Source of the DNA: Heliopora coerulea
Taxonomy: Eukaryota; Cnidaria; Anthozoa; Scleralcyonacea; Helioporidae
Direction of reading: 5' to 3'
NCBI GenBank assembly: GCA_030142905.1
Contig: JASJOG010000338.1
Coordinates: 210,194-274,193 of the forward strand
DNA length: 64,000 nucleotides
Shown: positions 53,951 to 64,000 of the stretch, piece after piece
Layout of the letters: every line of letters starts with the position of its first letter
Numbering within the stretch: position 1 is the first letter of the stretch
Program-made: the position numbers and the translations under genes
The notes under the pieces: generated by a model
Told to the model about the DNA's origin: nothing
Seen by the model: the letters and a program-made list of their open reading frames with translations, nothing else
Database searches by the model: none

Positions 53951-54179
53951 CTTCATACAACACAGAGAACATGCAGAATGCAATTGTGATAAAAAGCTAA
54001 ATGGCATGTAAATTATACAGTATGCATTGGAAAACTTTAAACAGGACGGTTCATATACTTTATATCACAAAGTTGTGAAATGTCAGTGGTTGATTCAAGC
54101 TGATTTAAATGTCAGTATACCGATATTACAGAGATTGAATTTGGGCACCCAAATTGAAGAGTCAGTTCAGGAAAAGTGT

Positions 54180-54300
54180 AATATCAACTCACTAAGAGGC
54201 AGGGCTCATCCCCTTGATGATTAAAATATAATGGCATTAGCCAGACTGAGAGTAAAATGATAGTATGCCCTAGGCTTACCCCTTAACAGGTTAACTAAAA
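54180..54300. repeat. dispersed repeat copy (tggcattagcca family)
   Basis: The run taatggcattagccagactgagagtaaaatgatagtatg matches in part the family noted at 35050-35130. Confidence 0.45.
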
Positions 54301-54904
54301 CTCTGTTTTCAAATGTTCTCCAGTCATTAAAACTATAACTATTGAACAGATACAAATATCAAGAAAAATAAAAAAATAAACAATTTTTTACAGCTGAGTG
54401 CTATCAAAGGGACTAAGAATTGAAACCAAAATAAAAACAGAAATAACTGTCAACTGATGTGAAATCATGTTGTGTTTAGTCCACTACTTGTGCTCCTCAC
54501 TTTTACTTCACTAGTCTTATAAAATACAGTAGCATTTTACAGAATTGGGTTAGAAAACCAGACCCCAGTAGTGAGGTTGGCAATTAATAGTTGCCCCTCC
54601 AGCCCCATCCAGTGGGGACTTCTGGGAGACCCTCAAGCAAGTGTAAACATGTGTGCAACTCTGATCCCCAAGATGATTTCCTAGATCAGGCCCTGGATGT
54701 AATGGTAGTTCAATTAAATTTTCAATTCAACATAGTGTACTGTTAAAAGTATGTTTTAAAATTTTGGGAACAGTATGGAAACTGGGAATAGTATTTTATC
54801 CAATTTAAGGGCAAGTAAAATTCTTGTGACAATTTTACACTTGATATTTGTGAGGATGTGCAGTGTTATGACTCTATTTCAGAATCATACACAGAGCAAC
54901 ATGT

Positions 54905-55160
54905 GAGTCAACTCTTCTAGTTGACTTTAGCAGTGTAGGTCAATTCACAAAACACTGCACGTCCTTGTGGATATCAAGCATTCAGTTGTCATGAGAATTT
55001 CTCATGCACTTAAATTATTTGGGTAAAATGACCATAAAATGTTCCTAGTTGACTCAATAGCTCAATTGGTAGAGTGACAGTCCAGTAACCCTAAGATGTG
55101 AATTTGAATCTTGGTCAACTTTTCTAGTTGACTTAATTACAGTAGCAGGGTAGGTCTATT
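54905..55160 (+). mobile_element. tRNA-derived SINE, second family
   Basis: Head at 55050-55120 (tagctcaattggtagagtgac, gaatttgaatc), tail ttctagttgacttaattacag. The tail alone also occurs at 54910-54955 and at 41635-41690. Confidence 0.7.
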
Positions 55161-55635
55161 CATGAAATGCAGTATTCTGTTCGTGAATGGTTAGTATTAA
55201 GTACTGCATACAGTACTGTCCAAAATTAATTGAGACAAAACCTGTCCTTAAACATCCCCACAAAATGCCAACCACAGAACAAAATATAGAAAATTACTGT
55301 GCATTAAAATAATAGCATTGTCAGTGAATAATACAAACAATCACATACAATCTTCAGTGATTTCTGTTGACACACCCTAAAAATTGAGGACAATCATGAT
55401 AAGAAAGGATAATACAACATGTATTTATGTTGTTATATAATTATTATACTGTAATAGCTAAAATTAATGGCTACATATTGTATGCAAAGTCTCACAAATA
55501 GTTACTTATTACACATGGTGGCTAAACTACACTGCAACAACTTTTTCAACACCACAAACAACACTAATAATTGTACTAGTATTCTCAAACTCATTAATAA
55601 CTCATAAAGCAAAAACAAAAGAAATACATAATCAG

Positions 55636-55848
55636 TATTTAGAAATTGGAGGAAGATTACAGTTGAATTTTTCCAATTTTTGGCTGGGTTTTTGCCTAAA
55701 ATAATGGTTCATTTGAGAAGAAATTTCAAACACTTGTTCAGTGTTTTTCCTTCGATTTCTAGATACCTTGAAACTTGTTAAAAAACTTGGCTTTGCCTCG
55801 TTTTTCAACTCGTTTCTCAGTATCTAGAAATCAGAGGAAGAACACCAA
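55636..55848. mobile_element. palindromic MITE-like repeat, second copy
   Basis: The motifs tagaaattggaggaaga, ccttcgatttctaga and tctagaaatcagaggaaga correspond to the unit at 39168-39384, in opposite orientation and more diverged. Confidence 0.55.
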
Positions 55849-56956
55849 CTCATGTTTGAAATGTTACATCTTGTTATGAATATGATTGAAAACACAAAAC
55901 CACAATGGAGTTGAGCCTGATGAAGATAATTCATTGAAAATCAAAAAAAGTATCCAAAATTTGCATTGTCGTCCAGCTACCTAACTTTTTTTGTTTCAAA
56001 TAAAGATTGATCACCACTCAAATTGAAATCAGTAGTAGGTTTTTTATTCATGTATTGATAATTACAAGACACTACACACAGGGTTTGTGCTGCTCCATGA
56101 AAGTTGAATTCAAGGAGCATTCAAGGATTTTTCAAGGAGGACAATGGCAATTGCCAAGGGGTATTAAGGAAAGTTTTTAACAACAAAAGACACATTTTAT
56201 AAAATGTTTGTTTACTCACTCAATTTCAGTCAAACTGTACTACAGCAATTAAAAAATTGAGAACTGAAAATCATTTCTTTTTAGTTTCTTTTTCAATTGC
56301 TCCATCATGCAAATCCTTGGTTTGTTTCTCCATGCTCATTATTATTCTCCTGTTGCTATTAGCCTCAGTAATGTGAATCATCTTCTGCTCTTTGTCCATA
56401 AAGTCTTTCAGCATATTATAAATTTACTTTTACCATACCTGAACATATTAAATATTTAAGGATTATTGCAGGAGCTCCAGAAGAACTGAAAATTTCAAAG
56501 CTTTTCATGCACTCTTGAAAGTCAATTATTTGATTCAAGGAGTAGCATGCCCTGTGCACACATCCATGGTGCCATATGTCTTCATACTTGTATATTATTA
56601 AGGATCTACCCTTTAATGGGTAAACTGTCAATTGACTTAGACAGTGTACTATTTTACTATGGTTAACACTAGTTGATTTTAGTCATCAAGGGAGACTTCC
56701 AGTTGTAAAAGTGTGAAAATATATCTCATTCACACTTTCATGACTTACATGTACAATGTACTGTTTTCTACTATTTTACTCTGGCCAACACAGATGATTC
56801 TACTCATCACAGAAGACCTCTAGCCAGACAAGTGTTTATGGGTAACAAGGTTAATTATTTTCAAAACTTATGACTGTGAGCTAATTTGCAGTGGTTACAT
56901 CCCTGTAGGTCTGCAGCTGGACCACATTTTACATTACACTCCATCAGTAACCTTAC

Positions 56957-57030
56957 TTTGACTGATGAACTTGTTGTATGGCTTCTTTCATGTTTCTTGC
57001 GTGCCCTTCTGACCTGTCTAACAGATCCAA
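56957..57030 (-). CDS. possible exon
   Basis: Acceptor tttatag, donor GTAAGG, 74 bases, phase 0 in and 2 out, reading LDLLDRSEGHARNMKEAIQQ and VHQS. Helical-looking, no family recognised. It lies between the candidate first exon at 60179 and AHI1, on the same strand. Confidence 0.35.
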
Positions 57031-58204
57031 CTATAAAGAAAGAAATTTTTGGAAATTAATCAATTTTTTATCATTGAGTTGATGAATGTAAGATTAGTTT
57101 CTTTCCATCAGCATAAATCTTCTATCACTTGACTCTTCATGTAGCTGCCCAACAATTTTATTTGCCAAATTGAGGTCACCAGACAGGAAAGTGCTAGGCT
57201 TGTCTGAATACACTGTTTTTGGTCCACACTGGTCATCCTTTATTTTACCCTGGCTAATGCCAGACAATTTACTTGCCAATAGAAAGCTGCAAGAGCTTGT
57301 CAATAGCAGTATAGGTACAAAGGCCAGTGATTGTCCAGACTTTTCGTCATGTACCAAAACAAAAAGACTAATAAATTATGAGATTAAAGTTTTAATAAAT
57401 TCATTGCCTAATTTAAAAGTGCACATAACAACTATGCTCACTGTAACCCAAGTGATTTGAACACAAATTTAATTAACACACAGCAAGAGGAATAGGGGCT
57501 ATTGATAAGACATACATGTAGGGGCCAGTTAATAGGTAAGGGCACTAAATACACTGTATGCATGACCAATTTCTAGGGTACACGGGCAGGTACTTAAGAC
57601 AAAATATCAATCAGCAGCCATTACTGAAGACCCTGGTCATGGGTAGCCAGGTGCCAGCAAACATCTGCACGACAGAAAGGTCTCATTAGGTCCAATCCTA
57701 TATGTACCAGTAAATACAATATGAGGCAAGTTTTAATCCATAAATACCTATCTGAGATGTCTTTTCTTGATATTAAGTAAAATCTGGTATAAGCCAGGGT
57801 AATAATTGATACCTATCATTAAAAGTATTTAATAAGGGTATTACTTGGTATTAAAGCACCAGTCAGAGTACATTTCCTTGGTTTCAGGTTTGATTTTGTG
57901 CTAGAAGGCCTTGTACTGTAGTTGTATTTTGATTTACAACTGTCCCAGATTTAGTCTTCCAATAAAGGCTTGTGCTCAATATTCTACAACACATTTCTCT
58001 TCATAATCGTTATCAACAGTAAATAAAGAGTATTAAGTTTAATCAGGGGTTGTCAATTAAAACATTTTGCAGTCAACATTGAAATTCTGTGCAAACTCCA
58101 CAGGGTTCATACTCCAGACTGCTGAGATATTGGTACGGTAGTTTACATTGATGTAGTTAAATGTGGTAGCTTGGTAAATAATAATTTATATATATATGAT
58201 TTTA

Positions 58205-58720
58205 TGCAATGCTCTCAAACTATTCCAATCAGAAAAACGTTCTGAGTCCCTGATAGGAATTGAACCCATAACTTTCTGATTGCTGGTGAGATGCTCTAAC
58301 CATTGAACTACATGGACTTAGATGGTGAGCAAATGAATCCATTTACAGCTCAATGGTTACAGCATCTCACCAGTGATCAGAAGGTTACAGGTTTGATTCC
58401 TGTCAGGGATTCAGAAAGTTTTACTGAGTAAAATAGCTTGAGAGTATCGCATAAAATCATATATATCTGCCAAGCTACCACATTTAACTACATCATTGGT
58501 TAGCACTGTAAATAGGGAACAATTATTGAGACTTGCAGACTGGCAGTACACATGTCTACCATCAATATGAACCAGTACACAAATGCAACCTTTACTCACC
58601 ATCTGAGTCCACATAGCTCAATGGTTAGAGCATCTCATCAGCAATCAGAAGGTTACAAGTTCAATTCCCCTTAGGGACTCAGAAAGTTTTTCTGAGCAAG
58701 ATAGCTTGAGAGCATAGTAT
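58205..58720. mobile_element. three SINE copies, one inverted
   Basis: A minus copy at 58205-58316 (complements of agctcaatgg and ggttcgattcc types) faces a plus copy at 58335-58450; a third plus copy follows at 58608-58720. The tails share cagaaagtttttctgagta. Confidence 0.75.
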
Positions 58721-60178
58721 AAAATCAAGTTGACATTGAATAAATCAACAGGCCTATATAAATTTAAATTGGAATTGCAGCATGAAAACAAGTGAACAAA
58801 TTTGCTTTATTAATAGGAAAAAGGGGGAATATAATTTCAGTAAATAACCTACACCTTTTCCAAGTTATCTAGTAAAGGCTTTGAGAATGACAAACATGTA
58901 CTGGTACAATGGTCATGTCTATGGCAAACATGTGCACATTAAAGTATTTATTATTCAAGATTGTTGATGAGGGGCAGGATATCACCAAAAAGATGAAGAA
59001 CAAGGTAGCTTAGGGACTGAAAAGGAACATATCATCCACTCTATCCAAGTTTTGTATCATAAAATGGTTATCAGACTGGTATGTGACTGTAATTATATAC
59101 ATCATAGGAGATGTGTTGCTGCAATTTTTTGAAAGCATTTTGCCTGAAGAAAATTGAATATTTTTAAATACCAATTTATCGACTGGTTGAATCATGAAGT
59201 AAGAAAATGTTCTACCAATTTGGAACTCAGTTACCAATAATTTAAACCTCTTTTTTCAATATACAGTAACCTATTCATGTCACCTGAGCATCACCAAGAT
59301 CATATGCAGTAAACTGATTATATGGACAAGTTTCAGGCAAAAGCCTGATTAGTTGAAAGAGTGCTGGACTAGATCTCCAGAATCACAGGTCTGATTCCAA
59401 TATTATAATATAGAATCAGAGAATCACACATTTGATTCCAATATTATTATATATATGTGGAGAGAGTGTGTGGGAAGTAATAATTTTGTGGCCATATTGA
59501 CAGAAATTGCTAGCAAGTGTCAAGTGTAGAATGGTTCTTTTAAGAGCCAAAACAGTCCCTTCAAGAACCACCAAATGCAATAACAAAGGATACTCTTTAA
59601 ACTTTGTGTTGTGCTGTGTTCATATTTTACATTTTAACATACATATGAGGGGGGAGGATTATTCTGGACATGGGTGTTCAGTTCAGTCCTCCAAGACTTA
59701 TGGGGGGGGGGAACTATTCTTGACATGATCCAGTATCATTAATGACGAGACTATACGAAAAACATTAACTGAAACTATAAAACGCCTGTTTGCAATCGCT
59801 TGGACTTAAAGCTGAAGAATACGGAATAAGAAACGGGAAGCTTCAACTGTGTTACAATAAACATGCTCGAAGTCGTTAAGATAATATTTGATGTTCTCAC
59901 TTCTCCTCAAATGTTGAGCCATATTAAGGACATTTAGTACCTTCAATGATGAATTTTTAGTAATAATTAGAAAACTGGCATGTCTGGTCAATCAACCTAC
60001 CTTCAATCATGGTACTTGACAGTTCGTTGCAATCATATCTCGACTCTTCACGAAATTCAAATGTGTATATGAAGTAACATCGATCACAAAAGTACGGTAA
60101 TATTGGTTAAAATTGGAATCTTTCAAATACGAAGGATAAATCTGCATGGCTAGAGCTATCTCCGGTCGTTCGTGGTAC
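58721..60178. other. CpG-poor noncoding stretch, CpG content rises after about 59750
   Basis: No exon was fixed. A tRNA-like fragment lies near 59345-59400 (gttgaaagagtgctggact, ggtctgattcc). Confidence 0.3.
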
Positions 60179-60241
60179 CTGTAAATTCCAAACCTTTGCA
60201 ACAAACTCACATTGACATTTGCAGTTCATTCCATCCGACAT
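60179..60241 (-). CDS. possible first coding exon
   Basis: ATG at 60241-60239, 21 codons (MSDGMNCKCQCEFVAKVWNL, then Q), then the donor GTACCA in phase 0. It lies at the CpG-richer edge of a CpG-poor block that extends left, as expected for the promoter side of a body-methylated gene. It could start AHI1 or a separate gene. Confidence 0.3.
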
Positions 60242-60519
60242 TTTGATTTTTGAAATTTTATTATTTTCGAAACAAAAATTTTTAGTCAAATGACATGCTC
60301 GTTGTTTCCCAGGCCTCCGCAGAATGCAAATATATGGCTCCAAATCAAGTTCACAGAAACATGTGTTAAATAAGTGGTAGTTAGCTCAGTGGAGTCACGC
60401 TTTGGCGAGGTAGTGGGATCTTTATTGGATCACAAAACAATATACAATAACTAATGGTTCGTAAATGTTCAATTACTGTTCAGTTCAGCTAGTAGTTCTT
60501 CGAGTCTGAGTTCTCTTCA

Positions 60520-60640
60520 CTGGCTTCTCAGCTCTACTTTATCTGCTCTGTTGTTGTCTGCTCTGCTCTCTCTGTGGACTCCTCTTTTCTGCTCTCTTCT
60601 GTTGTTGTCTGCTCTGCTTTGCTCTGCTCTTCTGTTGGGA
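60520..60640. repeat. TCTGCTC/TGTTGTTG low-complexity stretch
   Basis: Imperfect repeats of tctgctctgttgttg and tctgctctgc. Confidence 0.8.
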
Positions 60641-61253
60641 AAGGAGCCTCTCATTTTATGCTTTTGGTGGGCAGTTTTGGTTGACAGTGAGTGACATTAC
60701 ACGTTGACCAATCAGATACATTCTGACCAAGTCTCTCGCTGCGTCGGGCGAAGGCGTTGTTTGGAATGTAACATAATTAAGAAGGATGTTTGAAAAAGAT
60801 TTTCCAGTACTAAATGTATATAGTTCTTTGTAAAATTATAATGGTAAAATCAGAATATACTAATTCTTATCTCAGTTATGTTATTTCACAGTTTCACATC
60901 ATATTTCGAGTTCAAATCTAATCTGAATAGGATTACATCATATCTGTAATTCAGCAAGGTATTCAATCAAGATAGGCGGGACTAATACAAATCAGAAAAA
61001 AAATTTAACAATACCAAATTGTACCTTGACCTTACATTCGATAACATAAACAGAAACCTTTTAAGCCAGACCGGTAACTGACATTTTCGAGAGGACTAAT
61101 TATGGTGCTGGTTACAAAAATAAGATAACAACTTCACATGTCTAAAACTAGACAAAACTCAAACAAACATTACAACTTTTGTGATACGATCGTCTACCTA
61201 TTCATAGCAGCCATTTTCACAATAGATTACGTTGGCGTTTTATAGATTTCATT

Positions 61254-61258
61254 TAAGG

Positions 61259-61292
<34 letters not shown>

Positions 61293-61861
61293 CGTATGAA
61301 AAAAATTCATACGACTATATGGAAACCTCCCGTACAACCGCTCAATACGACAGAAACGACAGATACAACTTGTTGTATGAGATAGAATGGATTCTATCTC
61401 CTGCAACAGATACAACAGGAAATGGGCGTGATACGACAGCATTTTGTTAATGGAAACCATCGCATGCGACTCATACGACAAATGCAACAAAAATGTGTCC
61501 CACAATGCACCTCTTTTGTTTTCAACATGGCGGCGGAGGTCGAAAGTGACTTTGAATGCTCGGTCGCCTCTTTCATGGAAGAACTTCAGCGCTATGAATG
61601 CCTTTACAACAAATTTTCGAAAGATTACAAAAAAACAACAAGTTAGAGATAACTGCTGGCTAGCATTGGGCAAGAAGTTCAATATGACGGCGGAAGAAGC
61701 GGATTAATTTAATGTTGATATACCCAGTCCCCCTCTGCTGTTGTAGCAGAAGCGACAGATACGACAGATACAACTTTAATGGAAACCCAAGATACACAAC
61801 TGTCGTATGAGTTGCATCGAGTTGTGTTTGCGCTGCAGGGAGCTAGTTTCATACGACAGAA

Positions 61862-61904
<43 letters not shown>
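61254..61904. mobile_element. PIF/Harbinger-like short element with long inverted ends
   Basis: The left end aaggctggtttccatatcgt continues with tgtatctgtcgt repeats. The right end is its complement, with acgacagatacgacagatac and ...ggaaaccaggcttt. Internal cgacagatacaac motifs form more inverted pairs. It encloses a MADF-like ORF, the usual second protein of PIF/Harbinger elements; the superfamily is inferred from that. Confidence 0.75.
61527..61707 (+). pseudogene. MADF (Myb/SANT-like) domain fragment, one frameshift
   Basis: ATG at 61527 starts MAAEVESDFECSVASFMEEL, then QRYECLYNKFSKDYKK. After a seven-A run the next frame continues QQVRDNCWLALGKKFNMTAEEAD. The LYNK-SKDYK-K-R-W-LGKKF pattern is that of MADF domains, DNA-binding partners of Harbinger transposases. 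The rest of the protein is missing and one base breaks the frame. Confidence 0.7.
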
Positions 61905-61905
<1 letters not shown>

Positions 61906-62288
61906 TTCATAATAAATTGCACACCACCAAGTTAGTTGATGGAATGCGTGTTTCATAACACATATTTTCCAGAGAAAGCAAAATTCAAAAATTCGATTAT
62001 AATTTGCTAATGACTCACAAAGTGAAGAACTGGTAAAGTTATCGAAGTTACCACTACTGAATCTTTTCGAGAAAGCGTTATGTTAGCAACACTAGTTTCT
62101 ACAGAGGGGGAGCATTTTTGAAAACTATATTCAACCAACTTTCGTAAATCATTGATACCAAAATTTGTATTTTTTAAAGGTATTTTTGAGTATGGAGAAA
62201 AAATTCGATCTTCTAAAATTCCCGAAATAGAATACCACCCTAAATCACTATGAGAATAAACCACTGACTTATATGGCTATATAGGTCA

Positions 62289-63540
62289 GTGACTCGGTGG
62301 ATAAAGGTTCCCGAGAAATCTGGCCAGCACAAACCACGTGGCACAGAAGTGGAAGGTAGTGCTAGTGTGATGTTAAATCTAGGAAGTTTTGAATTTGCTT
62401 TAAGCAATACGTGTGGTTTCCTTAAGATGAGACGAATAAAGTCTAGTACGAGTTCCCGTCCAATTGAGTGCGAAATATGTGAAAAGAAATTCAGACATGC
62501 TTTGTGGTTGAAACGTCATAGTTTCCTGCACAGCAGTGAAAGACCTTGTAAGTCCCAGGACTGTGAGAAAAGTTTCAAGGATTCATACACATTTAGATAC
62601 CATCAGGGGACTCGTACGAATGAAAAACTGTACAAGTGTAGAAAATGCAGTATGGCATTCCGTCGGTCGTCGAATTTGAGAAATCACCAAAAGATTTACA
62701 AAAGTGAAAGACTCTACAAATGCGCAGCCTATGAAAAGTCGTTCTTGTTTCTTGGTGAGTTGATGCACCATCACAAATTTCACACTGGTGCATGAAACGG
62801 CATAAATATAAAGTTTGTGGAAAAGCGTTCTTGAAGCCATCAGAGTTAACTGTTTACAAGGGTATTCATGTTGGGGGAAGACACTACAGGTGTAAAATAT
62901 ATGACAAAGCATATCGGTGGCAAACTGGATTATGGAGGCATTAAAAAAACCCAAAATGTCGTGCTGAAATGACTGCAGAAATTGGTACAGAACAAAGTTC
63001 AGCCACTAATGGATTGAATAGTTGCACAGACAAAAGCTATAGCCACAAAATATCTGACAAAATATATGAGAGGTCAAGTGGATTGTCAAAACATCAGTCA
63101 TGCTGAAGAGATGTAATCTGCCAGTTCAACCAGGAAGAAATCAGTTGATCAAGAGTCTTGCTGTGGACAAAAAAAGTTTCAAATGTCACATCTGCCTGGA
63201 TGTTTAAAGTGCAAGTGCATTCAGCAGATATAAATCTAAATGTAAGGCTGAAAAAATTGACATAACTGGCACTGTAGCAGACCCAGCAAGAAGTGGTAAG
63301 GAAATACTAGAAAAAATTGGAGCCCCAGATTCTATCTCAGTGTTGACTTTCAAACTGGACAAGTGCTGTGAAAAAAAAATCCAAGGTATATGTAGCCAGA
63401 CATGTTTGCACAGAGTGTCAAATACAGTTTCTTTCAAGTAAAGATTTAGAAAACCACAAGTTGGTTCATCACACTTCAAAGCTGCACCATTGTCACCAGT
63501 GTGAGGAGAGATTTAGTTGTTTTACTTAGAAAGTATTACC
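62289..63540 (+). pseudogene. decayed C2H2 zinc-finger gene
   Basis: The open part 62289-62795 encodes about four fingers. The first is intact, CEICEKKFRHALWLKRHSFL, ending in H; the second has lost its first cysteine (CKSQDCEKSF), the third is good (CRKCSMAFRRSSNLRNHQKI), and the fourth has CAAYEKSF. After a frame change, 62792-62944 gives KVCGKAFLKPSELTVYKG and CKIYDKAYRWQTGLWRH, then a stop. Farther on, KCHICLDV, HVCTECQIQFLSSKDLENHK and CHQCEERFSCF appear in other frames up to about 63530. Such proteins bind DNA. The lost ligands, stops and lack of introns suggest a retrocopy or a dead paralogue. Confidence 0.75.
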
Positions 63541-64000
63541 AGCATATGTTAAAACGTGAGTTGGCAGCTATAGAATCCACTGGACTTTCTTACATCTGTT
63601 TTAAATGTGATGCAGCATTTGATACACCCAAAAGTTAATAGAACATGTAAATGAGATGCATCAGCAGAAATCAAGACTTAAAATCTGAACTGTCCATGGT
63701 AACATAAGTGTTATATTAACAGCAGTGAATTGGAACTGTTTTCGGATTGGAAATTTTTTACGATGTTGCTTATAAAACCTTTGACATAATGTATGACTTT
63801 TAAAATAATGTGTGGTGATAAACAGATTGCATTCTGTGCAGGTCTGTTCTTGTTCAATGTAGATGTTATATTTTGAGTAAAATTTGTGATTCTTCTGCAG
63901 ACCAATCAATATTCCCCACACAGCATGATGCAATTTTTGTGTTATTGTCATGTGATTCTGCAACACTTACACCACTGTAACCATGGCAATTTTTACATGA
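63541..64000. other. window end, no gene recognised
   Basis: AT-rich sequence after the zinc-finger remnant. One C-x2-C-like stretch (CFKCDAAFD near 63600) may be a last decayed finger. Confidence 0.3.

Noticed and set aside
56260..56412. Possible terminal exon reading LKDFMDKEQKMIHITEAN... to a stop
   Set aside because: The only acceptor in range gives phase 1, which no neighbour supplies; no similarity recognised.

Overview
The window looks like nuclear DNA of an invertebrate animal, most likely an anthozoan cnidarian (coral or sea anemone). The evidence is a split, intron-rich animal gene with GT/AG junctions, several families of Penelope-like elements (PLEs), hAT and PIF/Harbinger-type elements, tRNA-derived SINEs and long simple repeats. 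There are no bacterial-type operons and no CRISPR arrays. The phylum is inferred from repeat style and was not tested.

Layout. (1) 1-300: the 3' end of a PLE, then one exon of a Rab-type small GTPase on the minus strand. (2) 300-6850: mostly noncoding, with an old hAT-like MITE at 2205-3039. (3) 6850-15960: a PLE graveyard with one young insertion. A decayed PLE (7185-8870), pLTR and GIY-YIG pieces of a second family (8946-9437) and a third decayed copy (9834-10628 plus 15879-15960) are present. The third copy was split by a 5.2 kb inverted PLE dimer (10643-15864), bounded by the 14 bp target duplication TAAAGGACCAAGTG. (4) 16-24.7 kb: SINEs, a broken ZMYM1-like hAT transposase, a CpG-poor stretch and a PLE-derived palindrome.

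(5) 24.7-51.6 kb: one large minus-strand gene, rebuilt here exon by exon as the ortholog of AHI1 (jouberin), a ciliary transition-zone protein. Twenty-seven exons (24735-51470) join with consistent phase into about 1,084 codons plus a stop. In order they encode a charged N-terminus, the conserved jouberin pre-WD40 region, a WD40 propeller, a linker, an SH3 domain and a K-rich tail. Its introns hold a 1.4 kb polypurine tract, a 54 bp minisatellite, SINEs, MITEs and an internally deleted hAT element with an intact 8 bp duplication.

(6) 52-60.3 kb: upstream of AHI1 lie hammerhead-ribozyme sequences in PLE-derived hairpins, a 0.7 kb TATG/TG array, a CpG-poor segment with SINEs, and weak candidate 5' exons ending in a possible first coding exon at 60179-60241. 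(7) 61.2-63.6 kb: a short DNA transposon carrying a frameshifted MADF-like ORF, then a decayed C2H2 zinc-finger gene on the plus strand.

The most unusual content is the set of hammerhead-like ribozymes (at least seven, in several PLE families, most with self-complementary stem III suggesting action as dimers) and the nested, inverted PLE dimer with readable target duplications.
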